Below are positions 18,192 to 26,955 of a stretch of DNA of 64,000 nucleotides, piece after piece. A model generated the notes under the pieces. It saw only the letters and a list, made by a program, of their open reading frames with translations. It had not been told where the DNA came from and made no database searches. This DNA is from Streptomyces sp. NBC_00691. Lineage in GTDB: Bacteria; Actinomycetota; Actinomycetes; Streptomycetales; Streptomycetaceae. The DNA lies in NCBI RefSeq assembly GCF_036226665.1, contig NZ_CP109007.1, positions 62,001 to 126,000 of the forward strand, in the 5' to 3' direction. The position numbers were made by a program, and so were the translations under genes. Positions within the stretch are counted from its first letter, which is position 1. Each line of letters begins with the position of its first letter.

Positions 18192-18317
18192 ATGTCGCAC
18201 ATGCAGCTCTTGGCCAAAGGAGCGGGCCACGGGACACCACCCTTTTGGATCATCGCGATCGTCCTGATCGTGATCGTCGCAGGCGCATTCGTAGTGACAA
18301 AGGCACGCAAGAGATAG
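18192..18317 (+). CDS. Small single-pass membrane protein, 41 aa
   Basis: MSHMQLLAKGAGHGTPPFWI is followed by a strongly hydrophobic helix (IIAIVLIVIVAGAFVVT) and a basic end (KARKR), so the C-terminus should be cytoplasmic. Length, helix and charge pattern fit a genuine small membrane protein. The family is unknown to me and no good ribosome site is seen, so the start is uncertain. Confidence 0.5.
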   Translation: MSHMQLLAKGAGHGTPPFWIIAIVLIVIVAGAFVVTKARKR

Positions 18318-18816
18318 AGCGCAGGCAGTAGCGAGGAACGTCGTCCGGCCCGGCCGCTGTCTGGCCCTGGGGGTGGTTCACCCCTGAGAGCGGCGCCGGC
18401 GGCCCTTTTCACGCGACGGGCGGCGGTGTTTTCCGCGCACCGGCCGCATGTTGGTAGGCAACGGATCCGGGTGGAATCAACCGAGACGTCGCACTCCGTC
18501 TCACCGGCGGCCGTGGGGCAGGAGCGGCTCCAGAAGGCGCCACTCCGCCTCTGTCAGCTCCCCCGACCAGTCACGCATGACCCAACGTCAGGGGGACAGA
18601 ACCGCTGGACCCTGCACTGGAAGACCGCTTTGAACGCCTTCGACATCACCTTCGACGACCGGCTCTCCGCAGCCCGTGAGTAAGCCCGAAACCCCCGGTT
18701 ACACCGATCGATTGACACACCCGGGGAGTCATGAGAACGCGGAACGGGGGCACAGGAGCGGGCAGGTGAACGGTTCCGGCCGGGACAGCTGGCCGGTGAA
18801 GAGGAAGGCTTCTTCT
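18318..18816. other. Intergenic region with a transposase C-terminal relic
   Basis: Mostly without genes. At about 18597-18683 the plus strand reads QNRWTLHWKTALNAFDITFD, which resembles the very C-terminus of transposases found in streptomycetes (probably IS630-type). No other part of the element remains. The ribosome site GAGGAAGG of the next gene is at 18801. Confidence 0.4.
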
Positions 18817-19266
18817 ATGTCGCAGGTCGAAGAGTCCGTTGAGGTCGACGTTCCCGTGCGTACTGCCTACAACCAGTGGACCCAGTTCGAGTCGTTCCCG
18901 CACTTCATGGACGGGGTGGAGCGCGTCGATCAGCACACCGACACCATGACGCGCTGGGTCGCCAAGATCGGCGGAGTGACCAAGGAGTTCGAGGCGAAGA
19001 TCACCGAACAGATCCCCGACGAGCGGGTCGCCTGGACGACGCTGAGCGGCGAGGTCAGGCAGGCCGGCGTGGTCACCTTCCACCGCCTTGATGAGAACAG
19101 GACGAAGGTGATGCTGCAGCTCGACTACGACCCGGACGGCTTCGCGGAGAACGTCGGCGACAAGCTCGGCTTCGTGAAACGCCAGATCACCGGCGACCTG
19201 AAGCGGTTCAAGGAGTACATCGAGGACCGCGGTCGCGAGAGCGGGTCCTGGCGGGGCGAGGTCTGA
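18817..19266 (+). CDS. SRPBCC (START-like) family protein
   Basis: 149 residues with the helix-grip pattern of the polyketide-cyclase/dehydrase family: SVEVDVPVRTAYNQWTQFES, FPHFMDGVERV, then VTFHRLDENRTKVMLQLDYD and a long C-terminal helix. These proteins bind small hydrophobic ligands; close relatives in stress islands are uncharacterised. The ATG at 18817 is preceded by GAGGAAGG. A frame open further upstream lacks coding character. Confidence 0.85.
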   Translation: MSQVEESVEVDVPVRTAYNQWTQFESFPHFMDGVERVDQHTDTMTRWVAKIGGVTKEFEAKITEQIPDERVAWTTLSGEVRQAGVVTFHRLDENRTKVMLQLDYDPDGFAENVGDKLGFVKRQITGDLKRFKEYIEDRGRESGSWRGEV

Positions 19267-19402
19267 GTTCAAGCCTCGCCGTGTGCACGCTGGCCTCTTC
19301 GAGTCGATGTCGGCCTCTTCGGCGAGACTCCCCGTGTCAGGCCGGAAGACATGCGGGACAGCGAGCTCGACCTCGGGCGCAATGACACCCCACCCGCCAC
19401 TC

Positions 19403-19433
19403 TGAGCCCCGGACCACATCGGTTCGGGGCTCA
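19403..19433. terminator. Bidirectional terminator
   Basis: TGAGCCCCG and CGGGGCTCA form a perfect 9-bp stem with a 13-base loop, placed between the SRPBCC gene (plus) and the convergent DUF1254 gene (minus). Confidence 0.7.
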
Positions 19434-19507
19434 GGCGTTGAACAGCATGGACTCATCGTTCCCGTTGCCGAGGGCATTCTCGGGCCGCCCCCTGGTGCCT
19501 GCGGAAG

Positions 19508-20837
19508 TCAGCCGGTGCGTCGCAGCGTGGGCGGCGTCCAGGCGCCGCTGAGGGCCTCCTGTCGGGGCTGGTACAGGCGGAGGAAGACGTTGAAGCTGCC
19601 CGCCGGGGCGGGGAGCCAGTTGCTCTCGAGTTCGAGCCCGGGGTGCTCGTGCTGGACATGGATGTCCAGGGACCCGTCGGGGTTGGTCCGCATACCGCTG
19701 CGATCGCCGATCGCGTACCGGTCGAGCGGGTTGTCGGCGAAGAGCTGTCGCCGGTTCATCATCGTGAGGGACCAGAAGCCGTCGACGGGCGGGGTGTCCC
19801 CGGCGTCGAAGTGGCACGTAAGTGTGGGAGCCGTCGAGGGCGCGGCCGTCGGAGTCGGTGGTGGCGTGCGGGTACAGGGCGTCGGCGTCGAGGTTGGCGC
19901 CGTACCCGAAGCGGGTGATGACGGCACGTTTGGCGTAGTCGGTGCCGTAGTCGCCCAGGCCCCGGTGCACGGTCCAGCCGCCGGAACTCGCGGACTCCGC
20001 CTGACTCAGCAGGTCACGCAGGACCTGCGGACCTCGCCGTGCGCCTTCGTCCAGGGCGGCGAGGGCATCCGAGGACAGGTCGTCAAGCCTTGCCCCGGGA
20101 GCGATTCCGACTCTGGCGACGCCGTCGAGGAACCCGGCATCGGCAGGGGCCGGAGGATTGTCGATCATCATCTGGTTGAGCAGAGTGAAGTACTCGCGGC
20201 CGCTGAGGGCGTGGACCTGGTCGACGGGCGCCGTGGTCGTGTCGGCCCCCGCGGGGACGGGGACGTCGACGGGAGGGACGTAGTCGTCGGGATCACCGGT
20301 CCACTGCGACAGCGGAACCAGCCGTGTGCCGTCTTGCAACCGGTTGACGGCCGGGAAGTCGGACGGGCCGCTGGTCGCGTAGCGGGCGATGATCCAGTTC
20401 ACGGCGGTGGGCGACCTCAGCAGGGTCAGGCCGACGGGAGTCGCCTCCGACCAGGAGGGCCCAGCGATCAGGAACGGGCCGGCGGACGGTCCGTTCCTGC
20501 GTTGGCCGACGACGGCACAGACATTCGACCAGGCGTCCAGGACGGGGACCATCCAGAACCGATCGCCGAACTCGGGCAGGGCCAGCACCAGAGGCTCGTC
20601 GGAAAGGTCGAGCCAGGCACTGGAGTACAGGGTGTCGGCGTTCGGCGAGACGACCTCGGTGAACGACGCGTCCGGGGTGGCGCGCATGTAGCAGAACTGA
20701 TTGACGGGGGCCTTCCTGCGCGAATCGTCCCGGGCCGGTACCGCCGTCATGCTGCTCTTCGTCACAGCCGCCGTGACCAGCGGATACCCGTAGATCCACG
20801 CTTCTGTGGCCAGCTTCGCCATCGACTCGTCCGTCAT
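19508..20837 (-). pseudogene. DUF1254/DUF1214 protein with a frameshift
   Basis: The ATG at 20837 follows GGGAGA. The N-terminal DUF1254 domain is intact (EAWIYGYPLVTAAVTKSSMT, NADTLYSSAWLDLSDEPLV, FGDRFWMVPVLDAW). The C-terminal DUF1214 domain (PPVDGFWSLTMMNRRQLF, then NPLDRYAIGDRSGM) is in another frame. The shift is near 19815 in GTGCCAC, where losing one C rejoins the frames. The full product would be about 443 residues, normal for the family, whose biochemical role is unknown. The single simple indel could be a recent mutation or a sequence error. Confidence 0.8.
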
Positions 20838-21075
20838 CGGATTCTCCCAGAGGCCATAGGACGTCTCGTCCGGGCCGACGCTACGAGCGACGCCTGCCTC
20901 CCGCGCGGCGAGTCCGCCGAACGAGTGGCCGGGACGGCGCGGTGGAGCCGGGACCCTCGTGGGATCCCGCCGGGCAACGGCCGTCACCCCCTGGAGGCGG
21001 TGCGCCCGGCCGGCGCCTGCTGCGGGACTGAGAGGAAGGCGCCGACCCGTACACGCCCGGTGCTGTGAACTGGGG

Positions 21076-21230
21076 TCAATGGCCGAGGGCGTTCTTCAGC
21101 TGCTGCTTGGTCATCGTCGAGCGGCCCTCGATGCCGCGCTTCTTCGCCTCCTGGTAGAGGTCGTCCTTGGTCCGCTCTAACCACCCCCCGCCCCCGGACT
21201 TCTCCCCGCCGCGCTGCGAGGCGGACTTGC
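21076..21230 (-). pseudogene. Plasmid-stabilisation/Rho-N-like protein, C-terminal fragment
   Basis: The minus strand ends with SASQRGGEKSGG and TKDDLYQEAKKRGIEGRSTM, then TKQQLKNALGH. This is the Rho-N/SAP-like tail of the streptomycete proteins often annotated as plasmid stabilisation protein. The basic N-terminal part is missing, and the sequence joins at about 21230 to a molybdopterin oxidoreductase fragment on the other strand. A second decayed copy is at 42742-42940. Confidence 0.6.
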
Positions 21231-21231
21231 C

Positions 21232-21720
21232 AACGAGTGGCCCGACCAGAAGCATCCCTTCCAGCTGACCACCGGCCGCACGATCAACCACTTCCACACC
21301 CGCACCAAGACCGGCCGGGTCCCCGAGCTGGTGGAAGCGGCGCCGGAGGTGTGGGTGGAGGTCGCGAAATCCGACGCCGCCTGCCTTGGCCTGGCCGAGG
21401 GCGACCTCGTCGAGGTCACCACCCATTGCGGGACCCGACGCGGGCGGCTGCGCAAGCGAACGGTCCGCCCCTGAGTCCTGTTCGTACCCTTCCACTACGG
21501 CTACTGGGACACCCCCGCCGGCAACGCCCCCGCCCCCGGGACGCCGGGACGCGCCGCGAACGAGCTGATCCCCACCCGGTGGGATCCCGTCTCCGAGCAA
21601 CCCCAGTTCAAGACCGCAGCGGCCGCCCTCACGCTTATGGAGCGATCCGGTCCTCCGGCCTTCGATCCGGGCACGAGCGATCCAGGCGCCGTCAGTTCGA
21701 GCGGGCGTCCTCGAAGCTGA
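21232..21720 (+). pseudogene. Molybdopterin oxidoreductase C-terminal fragment with a nonsense codon
   Basis: The frame begins mid-protein (GLANEWPDQKHPFQLTTGRT, NHFHTRTKTGRVPEL) and reads the molybdopterin-dinucleotide-binding domain of a nitrate reductase/formate dehydrogenase-like enzyme. At 21472 a TGA interrupts it; in the same frame it continues VLFVPFHYGYWDTP and NELIPTRWDPVSEQPQFKTA. Relatives have Gly at this point (VRPGVxFVPFHYG), so GGA to TGA explains the stop. The catalytic and Fe-S parts are absent. The tail overlaps the 3' end of the convergent hydrolase gene. Confidence 0.7.
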
Positions 21721-22246
21721 TGCCGCCGCTCCGGCGGAGTTCGGCAGCCATGTTGCGCTCCATCATCCGCAGCGCCGCATCCGCGAGCTCGGCGTCGATG
21801 TGGGCGACCGCATCCGTGGCCACGACGACGTCGAGGTGCCGGATGTGGGCGTCCAGCGCCGAGTACAGCACGCACTGCTCGGTCACCTGCCCGCACAACA
21901 CCACCCGCCGCACGTCCAGCTGACCCAGCAGGTAGGGCAGAGGCGTCTCGTAGAAGACGGAGTGCCGCGCCTTGACGACGAACAGCGACTCCTCGTCCGG
22001 CACGATCGGCTCCACCAGATCCGCACGGGGGCCGGCCAAAGCCGCTTCGAGGATCTCGCCATGGTGGGAACGCCAGCGGCCGAAATTGTCGTTCACATAT
22101 ACCACCGGCGCCTCTGCGGCCCGGGCCCGCTCCAGGAGCGCCTTCACACCCGGCAGCGCCGTACGGACGGAGACCACCAGCACCTCGGCATCCTCATGCT
22201 CGTAGGTATTCAGCATGTCGATCACGATGAGTCCGCTCCGGTCCAC
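21692..22246 (-). CDS. Isochorismatase-like cysteine hydrolase (copy B)
   Basis: 184 residues with the complete cysteine-hydrolase triad: Asp in GLIVIDMLNTYEH, Lys in FVVKARHSVFYET and Cys in LCGQVTEQCVLYSALD. It is a close paralogue of 16291-16890. The GTG at 22246 is chosen because GGAGAGGG lies just before it; a GTG seven codons upstream has no such site. The substrate is unknown. The gene is divergent from a small SigB-like promoter-driven gene at 22384. Confidence 0.87.
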   Translation of the reverse strand: MDRSGLIVIDMLNTYEHEDAEVLVVSVRTALPGVKALLERARAAEAPVVYVNDNFGRWRSHHGEILEAALAGPRADLVEPIVPDEESLFVVKARHSVFYETPLPYLLGQLDVRRVVLCGQVTEQCVLYSALDAHIRHLDVVVATDAVAHIDAELADAALRMMERNMAAELRRSGGISFEDARSN

Positions 22247-22300
22247 GACTCCCTCTCCTCCCGTCACATCCGGCCCCTGCGCCTTCGGGGCCGGAGCGGC

Positions 22301-22325
22301 GCGTGCCCCCTATCGCCTCGGGTAT
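22301..22325 (+). promoter_or_regulatory. Candidate SigB-type promoter, GCGT-N15-GGGTAT
   Basis: GCGT at 22301-22304 and GGGTAT at 22320-22325 fit the GNNT-N14-16-GGGTAY pattern exactly. The predicted start lies about 50 bases before the small gene at 22384. Confidence 0.5.
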
Positions 22326-22383
22326 ACGCGAATCGTCAGAAAAGCTCATATCGGACATGTTCGCTTCGGAAGGAGTTGGGGTC

Positions 22384-22545
22384 ATGGAAGGCCAGGCAGT
22401 AACCCAGCCGGCCACCAGCCGCGTATCGCTCGATGGACGGGTCCGCACGTGCCGTCCCGCCGTGGTGCGCCAGACACGCACCGACCGCGCGGACGAGGAA
22501 AATCCGGCCAGCCAGGACTGGAACATCATCCGCGGCGAGGACTGA
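22384..22545 (+). CDS. Small hypothetical protein, 53 aa
   Basis: Starts MEGQAVTQPATSRVSLDGRV and ends DWNIIRGED; hydrophilic, no membrane segment. The ATG at 22384 has AAGGAG eight bases upstream and a SigB-like promoter before that, so expression under stress is plausible. The family is not recognised. It precedes the SDR gene by about 110 bases. Confidence 0.55.
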   Translation: MEGQAVTQPATSRVSLDGRVRTCRPAVVRQTRTDRADEENPASQDWNIIRGED

Positions 22546-22619
22546 CGCGGCATGGTGACCTGCCGCAGCCACAACAGATTCCCCACTCTGCGGCCAAATC
22601 CCCGTCAGGCTTATTGTCC

Positions 22620-22644
22620 GGGTATAGCCCGATCGGCCGGGTAG
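22620..22644 (+). promoter_or_regulatory. Candidate SigB-type promoter, GGGT-N15-GGGTAG
   Basis: GGGT at 22620-22623 is itself part of a GGGTAT (22620-22625); GGGTAG follows at 22639-22644 after 15 bases. The ATG of the SDR gene comes 9 bases later. The overlapping GGGTAT may be a second start. Confidence 0.45.
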
Positions 22645-22653
22645 GCGCGGCAT

Positions 22654-23454
22654 ATGAACCAGAACCGAGAACTTGCGGTCGTGACCGGCGCTTCCAGCGG
22701 TATCGGGTTCGAACTGGCCCGCCAGCTCGCCGATCGCGGCTACGACCTGATCGTCAACTCCGCCGACGAAGAAGGTCTGCGCGTCGCGGCGGTCGAAATC
22801 AGGGACCGCACCGGAGCAGTGGTGCAGACCGTACAGGCCGACCTGCGCCACTACGAGGACGCCGAACGGCTCGTCACCGCGGTGGCCGCCACAGGTCGGC
22901 CTGTGGCCGTCGCTGCTCTCAACGCCGGCGTCGGCGAAGGCGGGGCGTTTCTCGATACCGACCTGGAGGACGAGCTCGAGATCGTCGACCTGAACGTCCG
23001 TTCCACGGTGCATCTGGCCAAGCAGCTGCTGCGGCCGATGGCCGCGGCGGGCGGGGGTCGAATGCTGATCACCTCCTCGATTGCCTCCACCATGCCGGGC
23101 TCGTTCCAGGCCGTCTACAACGCCTCGAAGTCATTTCTTCAGTCGTTCTCGCAGGCTTTGCAGAACGAGCTGAAGGACACGCCGGTGACGGTGACCGCGC
23201 TGATGCCTGGCCCCACCGACACCGACTTCTTCCGCCGCGCGGACATGGGCGACACCAAGGTCGGCCAGGGTGAGAAGGACGATCCCGCCCAGGTCGCGGA
23301 GCAGGGCCTGGACGCGCTCTTGGCCGGCAAGGACAAGGTCATCGCCGGATCTCTGAGGACCAAGGCACAAGGCCTTGCGAACAAGGTCCTGCCCGACAGC
23401 CTCAAGGCCGAAGGGCACCGCCGGATGGCCGGACCCGGATCCGGCGACCAGTAG
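22654..23454 (+). CDS. Short-chain dehydrogenase/reductase (SDR)
   Basis: 266 residues, classical SDR. The NAD(P)-binding TGASSGIGFELA is at residues about 10-21, followed by the catalytic Ser (ITSSIAS) and YNASK with Tyr and Lys. The N-terminal strand and glycine motif are complete and the length is normal. The substrate cannot be predicted. There is no ribosome site; a GGGTAG box ends 9 bases before the ATG. Confidence 0.87.
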   Translation: MNQNRELAVVTGASSGIGFELARQLADRGYDLIVNSADEEGLRVAAVEIRDRTGAVVQTVQADLRHYEDAERLVTAVAATGRPVAVAALNAGVGEGGAFLDTDLEDELEIVDLNVRSTVHLAKQLLRPMAAAGGGRMLITSSIASTMPGSFQAVYNASKSFLQSFSQALQNELKDTPVTVTALMPGPTDTDFFRRADMGDTKVGQGEKDDPAQVAEQGLDALLAGKDKVIAGSLRTKAQGLANKVLPDSLKAEGHRRMAGPGSGDQ

Positions 23455-23507
23455 ATGCCACCTGCCGCAGCCGCACCCCCGATCGACGGGTATCCGTACG
23501 AGAGGCG

Positions 23508-23532
23508 GGATTCGGGCCGATCATCGGGGTAG
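23508..23532 (+). promoter_or_regulatory. Candidate SigB-type promoter, GGAT-N15-GGGTAG
   Basis: GGAT at 23508-23511 and GGGTAG at 23527-23532 are 15 bases apart, and the ATG follows after 9 bases. The arrangement is the same as at the paralogous gene ending at 13104. Confidence 0.5.
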
Positions 23533-23541
23533 CCGGATCAC

Positions 23542-24171
23542 ATGGACACCACTACCGAAACCACGCCCCTGCGCGCCGTCGCTCTCGTCTGCACGCTCTC
23601 GCCGTCGCCGAAGCCGTCCAGCTCGCAGCTGCTGGCCGAACAGACGATGGCCGCGCTCGCTGATCACGGCGTCACCGGAAAGGTGGTCCGCATCGCCGAC
23701 CACGACGTCAAGCCCGGCGTCGAGACCGACATGGGCGAGGGCGACGCCTGGCCGGAGATTCGCGCCACGATTTTGGGCTGCGACATCCTGATCCTGTCGA
23801 CGCCGATCTGGCTCGGCCACCCTTCCAGCGTCGCCCAGCGCGTCCTGGAGCGCCTGAATGCCGAACTGGGTGAGAGCGACGACGAGGGCCGCATGCTCAC
23901 CTACGGAAAAGCCGCCGCGGTGTGCGTGGTCGGCAACGAAGACGGCGCCCACCACGTCAGCGCCGAACTCTTCCAGGGCCTCAACGACGTCGGATTCTCC
24001 CTCGCCCCGAACGCGGTGACCTACTGGGTCGGCGAGGCCATGCAGGGCACCGACTACCAGGACCTCGACAAGACCCCCGAGAAGACTGCGGCCGCCACCA
24101 AGACCCTCGCCACGAACACCGCCCACCTCGCCCGCCGCCTCAAGTCCGCCCCCTACCCGCCCTCCTCCTGA
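23542..24171 (+). CDS. Flavodoxin/NADPH-dependent FMN reductase family protein (copy B)
   Basis: 209 residues, nearly collinear with copy A at 13104-13727: ALVCTLSPSPKPSSSQLLAE, ILILSTPIWLGHPSSVAQRV, VCVVGNEDGAHHVSAELF. It is a probable FMN-dependent oxidoreductase. It has no leader or ribosome site beyond the promoter-like box, like its paralogue. It is followed 40 bases later by an SDR-PHP pair and may be co-transcribed with them. Confidence 0.86.
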   Translation: MDTTTETTPLRAVALVCTLSPSPKPSSSQLLAEQTMAALADHGVTGKVVRIADHDVKPGVETDMGEGDAWPEIRATILGCDILILSTPIWLGHPSSVAQRVLERLNAELGESDDEGRMLTYGKAAAVCVVGNEDGAHHVSAELFQGLNDVGFSLAPNAVTYWVGEAMQGTDYQDLDKTPEKTAAATKTLATNTAHLARRLKSAPYPPSS

Positions 24172-24211
24172 AATCGCCCCCCTGACCGCTCCTGCCGAAA
24201 GGGAATTTGTG

Positions 24212-25105
24212 ATGCCCTCCCACGACCAGCCCCGACTCACCGACCCCTTGAGCCGGTATCCGCAGCCCCCGTTCCCCGAACAGGACCAGGATCACCCCGG
24301 GGCGACCGAGTCCATGGACCCCCGCCCGGATCACGGTGAGGAATCCTACGAAGGCCACGATCTGCTGCGGGGACGAAGGGCGCTGGTAACCGGCGGGGAC
24401 TCCGGGATCGGCCGGGCCGTCTGCCTGGCCTTCGCCCGCGAGGGCGCCGACGTCGCCTTCACCCACCTCCCCGAGGAAGCCGGCGAAGCCGAAGAGACCG
24501 CACGCATGATCCGCGACGCCGGCCGCGCAGCCGTCGCCATCGCCTGCGACATCCGCAACGAAGACGAATGCACCGCCCTCATCGACAAAACCGTCAGCGA
24601 GCTGGGCGGCATCGACCTGCTCGTCAACAACGCCGCCTACCAGATGTCCCAACCCGAAGGCATCGAAGCCATCACCACCGAACAGTTCGACCGCGTCATG
24701 AAGACCAACCTGTACGGCATGTTCTGGCTCACCAAAACGGCCCTCGCCCACATGCCACGCGGCGCCTCGGTGATCAACACCGCCTCCGTGCAGGGCTACC
24801 AACCCAGCCCGCACCTCCTCGACTACGCCATGACCAAGTCCGCGATCATCTCCTTCACCCACAGCCTCGCCCAGATGCTCGCCGAACGCGGCATCCGCGC
24901 CAACGCCGTCGCACCCGGACCGGTCTGGACCCCGCTCATCCCCGCCACCATGCCCGACCCCACGGACTTCGGTAAGCAGTCTCCCCTGGGCCGCCCCGCA
25001 CAGCCGGCGGAGATGGCGCCCGCCTACGTGTTCCTGGCCTCCGACCAGGCCTCCTACATCACCGGCGAGATCGTCAACGCCACCGGCGGAACACCCCTGC
25101 CGTGA
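24212..25105 (+). CDS. SDR-family oxidoreductase, stress-type with N-terminal extension
   Basis: 297 residues. An approximately 45-residue proline-rich extension (YPQPPFPEQDQDHPG) precedes the SDR domain, as in the YghA/YhdF subgroup of general-stress oxidoreductases. The cofactor motif is VTGGDSGIGRAV, the catalytic residues are in NTASVQGYQP and YAMTKSA. The second ATG of GTGATG is taken as start because AAAGGGAA lies upstream. Its stop overlaps the GTG of the PHP gene (GTGA), so the two are translationally coupled. Confidence 0.87.
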   Translation: MPSHDQPRLTDPLSRYPQPPFPEQDQDHPGATESMDPRPDHGEESYEGHDLLRGRRALVTGGDSGIGRAVCLAFAREGADVAFTHLPEEAGEAEETARMIRDAGRAAVAIACDIRNEDECTALIDKTVSELGGIDLLVNNAAYQMSQPEGIEAITTEQFDRVMKTNLYGMFWLTKTALAHMPRGASVINTASVQGYQPSPHLLDYAMTKSAIISFTHSLAQMLAERGIRANAVAPGPVWTPLIPATMPDPTDFGKQSPLGRPAQPAEMAPAYVFLASDQASYITGEIVNATGGTPLP

Positions 25106-26103
25106 CACCCGACGAAGCCCTGCGCCGGATCGCCTTCCTCCTGGAATGGCGCGGGGCCTCCCCCTACCGGGTGCGGGCCTTCCACACGGCGGCCGATGCC
25201 GTCCGCAACCTACCGCCCGGCCCCGTGGACGCCGACCGGGCCGAGCAGCTGCCCGGGGTGGGGCCGGTGACCGCCGAGGTGATCGCCCAGGCCTCGACCG
25301 GAGCAGTACCGCGCTACCTCGCCCGACTGGAGACCGAGACCGATCCGGGCGCCCGTGCCGGCTGGGACCTGGCGGCGGGGACCACCGGGGACTGCCACCT
25401 GCACTCCGACTGGTCGGACGGCGGCAGCCCGCTGCAGGACATGGCCGACGCCGCCCGCGCCCTGGGCCACCAGTGGGCCGTTCTGACCGACCACTCGCCT
25501 AGGCTGACGACCGCCCACGGCCTGAGCCGTGAACGCCTCGAAAGCCAGCTGGAGGCCGTGGCCGCCGTAAACGCCCATATGGGCCAGGATTTTCGGCTGC
25601 TCACCGGCATCGAGTGCGACATCCTCGACGACGGATCCCTCGACCAGGACGAAGACCTGCTCGGCCGCCTCGACATCGTCGTCGCTTCCGTGCACTCCAA
25701 GCTCCGCTCGGATCCCGGACCGATGACCGCTCGTATGCTGGCTGCGGTACGTAACCCGCACGTCGACGTCCTGGGCCACTGCACGGGGCGGATCATCACC
25801 GGCCGCGGGCGCCCGCAGTCCCGGTTCGACGCCGAAGCCGTGTTCGCCGCCTGCGCGGAGGCCGGCACCGCGGTGGAGATCAACTGCCGACCCGAGCGTC
25901 GCGACCCGCCCGACGAGCTGCTCGCGCTGGCCACCGCCGCGGGCTGCCGGTTCGCCGTGGACACCGACGCCCACGCTCCCGAACAGCTGCACTGGCAGAG
26001 CACGGGCTACGCGCGTGCCGCCCGGATCGGATTGGGAGCGGACCGGCTGATCACCACCTGGTCGCTGGAGCGGCTGCTGACCAGCAGGACCGGCCGACCG
26101 TGA
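25102..26103 (+). CDS. PHP-domain phosphoesterase with helix-hairpin-helix, PolX-like
   Basis: 333 residues. Residues 1-65 resemble the HhH region of PolX (PYRVRAFHTAADAVRNLP, LPGVGPVTAEVIAQ). The PHP metal-binding motifs follow in order: CHLHSDWSDGG, LTDHSPR, GIECDIL, SVHSKL, GHCTGR and DTDAHAPEQL. The nucleotidyltransferase domain of full PolX is absent. It probably hydrolyses a phosphoester, possibly on DNA ends, as in repair-linked PHP proteins. It is coupled to the SDR by a 4-base overlap. Confidence 0.87.
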   Translation: MTPDEALRRIAFLLEWRGASPYRVRAFHTAADAVRNLPPGPVDADRAEQLPGVGPVTAEVIAQASTGAVPRYLARLETETDPGARAGWDLAAGTTGDCHLHSDWSDGGSPLQDMADAARALGHQWAVLTDHSPRLTTAHGLSRERLESQLEAVAAVNAHMGQDFRLLTGIECDILDDGSLDQDEDLLGRLDIVVASVHSKLRSDPGPMTARMLAAVRNPHVDVLGHCTGRIITGRGRPQSRFDAEAVFAACAEAGTAVEINCRPERRDPPDELLALATAAGCRFAVDTDAHAPEQLHWQSTGYARAARIGLGADRLITTWSLERLLTSRTGRP

Positions 26104-26178
26104 GGCACCCGCGTTCGCACGGTGACAGGGCGGCGTCTTCTCCTCCATTGCCCCACCCCGAATACGCAGGGAGGCGAG

Positions 26179-26292
26179 ATGGGACACGGCGGGAATGTGA
26201 TCATCGACGAGCTGATCGCCGACCACCGGGAGGTCGAAAGACGTCGGTCATGGGTGCGTCTGCGTCGAGCGCCTCGGTGCTTGGCCCGGTGA
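26179..26292 (+). pseudogene. Hemerythrin-domain gene, N-terminal stub
   Basis: The ATG at 26179 with GGGAGGCG upstream opens MGHGGNVIIDELIADHREVE, the first helix of an HHE hemerythrin protein, including its His ligand. After about 21 residues homology ends and the frame stops at 26292. The remaining three helices are not found. The good ribosome site suggests it was functional. Confidence 0.6.
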
Positions 26293-26308
26293 TCGGCGCC
26301 GCGGCTGG

Positions 26309-26575
26309 TCAGCCCGGCCAGGTGCCCGTCAGACGCCGTATCGCTACAGCCCCCGACCGGTCGACCGAGGCCTTTACCACGGCGAAGATCGCCCCCTGGA
26401 TGGCTGCGGCGAGCAGGATCTGCTTCCACGTCCGGTCCTCGTCGGTGGCGTCAGGAGCATCGCCCTCGCCCTCGATGATCTTCCACGCCTGCTTGAAGGC
26501 GGCGCCTGCGATCACGCCGCTGAGGGCGCCCAAGGCCATCCCCACGGGCCTGTAGGCGATCTTGGATGCCTTCAT
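26309..26575 (-). CDS. DUF4235 membrane protein
   Basis: 88 residues with two hydrophobic segments (PVGMALGALSGVIAGAAFKQ and QILLAAAIQGAIFAVVKASV) and the DUF4235 pattern between them. Function unknown. It is the last of three genes that overlap by ATGA with their predecessor, after Act-Hol-X and DUF3618 proteins, a common actinobacterial envelope-stress operon. Confidence 0.85.
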   Translation of the reverse strand: MKASKIAYRPVGMALGALSGVIAGAAFKQAWKIIEGEGDAPDATDEDRTWKQILLAAAIQGAIFAVVKASVDRSGAVAIRRLTGTWPG

Positions 26576-26955
26576 CGTCGATGCCCCCGGCTGCGGCGGA
26601 CCAGTAGGAAGACGGCTACGGCGGCTGCGACCACCACGAGCGGGTTGCCGTTGGCGCGTGCGGCGGTCGCTGCCTGGCCGGCCTTCTCCAGGAGCGGGTC
26701 CGGGGTCTTGTCCTTCACCGCGTGGGCGGCCTGCCCGGCCTTCTCACGGAGCTGCTCGGAGAGCAGCGCTGCTTTCGCGGCGGCCTGGTCCTTGACGGCG
26801 GCTGCCTTCTCCTTGGCCTGCGCCTTGATGTCGGCCTTCGCGGCGAGGGCCTCGACCGTCTGGCCCAGCTCGTCGCGGGTGCGCTCAACCTGATCACGCA
26901 GTTCGGCGGAGCTGGGGGCGGGGGTGCCGATGTCGGTTCGGGCGTCGTCGTTCAT
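26572..26955 (-). CDS. DUF3618 membrane-anchored protein
   Basis: 127 residues. The DUF3618 motif is LRDQVERTRDELGQTVEALA near residue 20. An Ala/Lys/Glu-rich helical region follows (KAQAKEKAAAVKDQAAAKAA), then one C-terminal membrane helix and an RRSRGHRR end. Such proteins are likely to link membrane and other components, but the role is unknown. Its start overlaps the upstream stop and its stop overlaps the DUF4235 start, each by 4 bases. Confidence 0.86.
   Translation of the reverse strand: MNDDARTDIGTPAPSSAELRDQVERTRDELGQTVEALAAKADIKAQAKEKAAAVKDQAAAKAALLSEQLREKAGQAAHAVKDKTPDPLLEKAGQAATAARANGNPLVVVAAAVAVFLLVRRSRGHRR

Noticed and set aside
19515..21068. A 517-codon plus-strand frame
   Set aside because: Antisense to the DUF1254 gene, which has recognisable domains on the minus strand.
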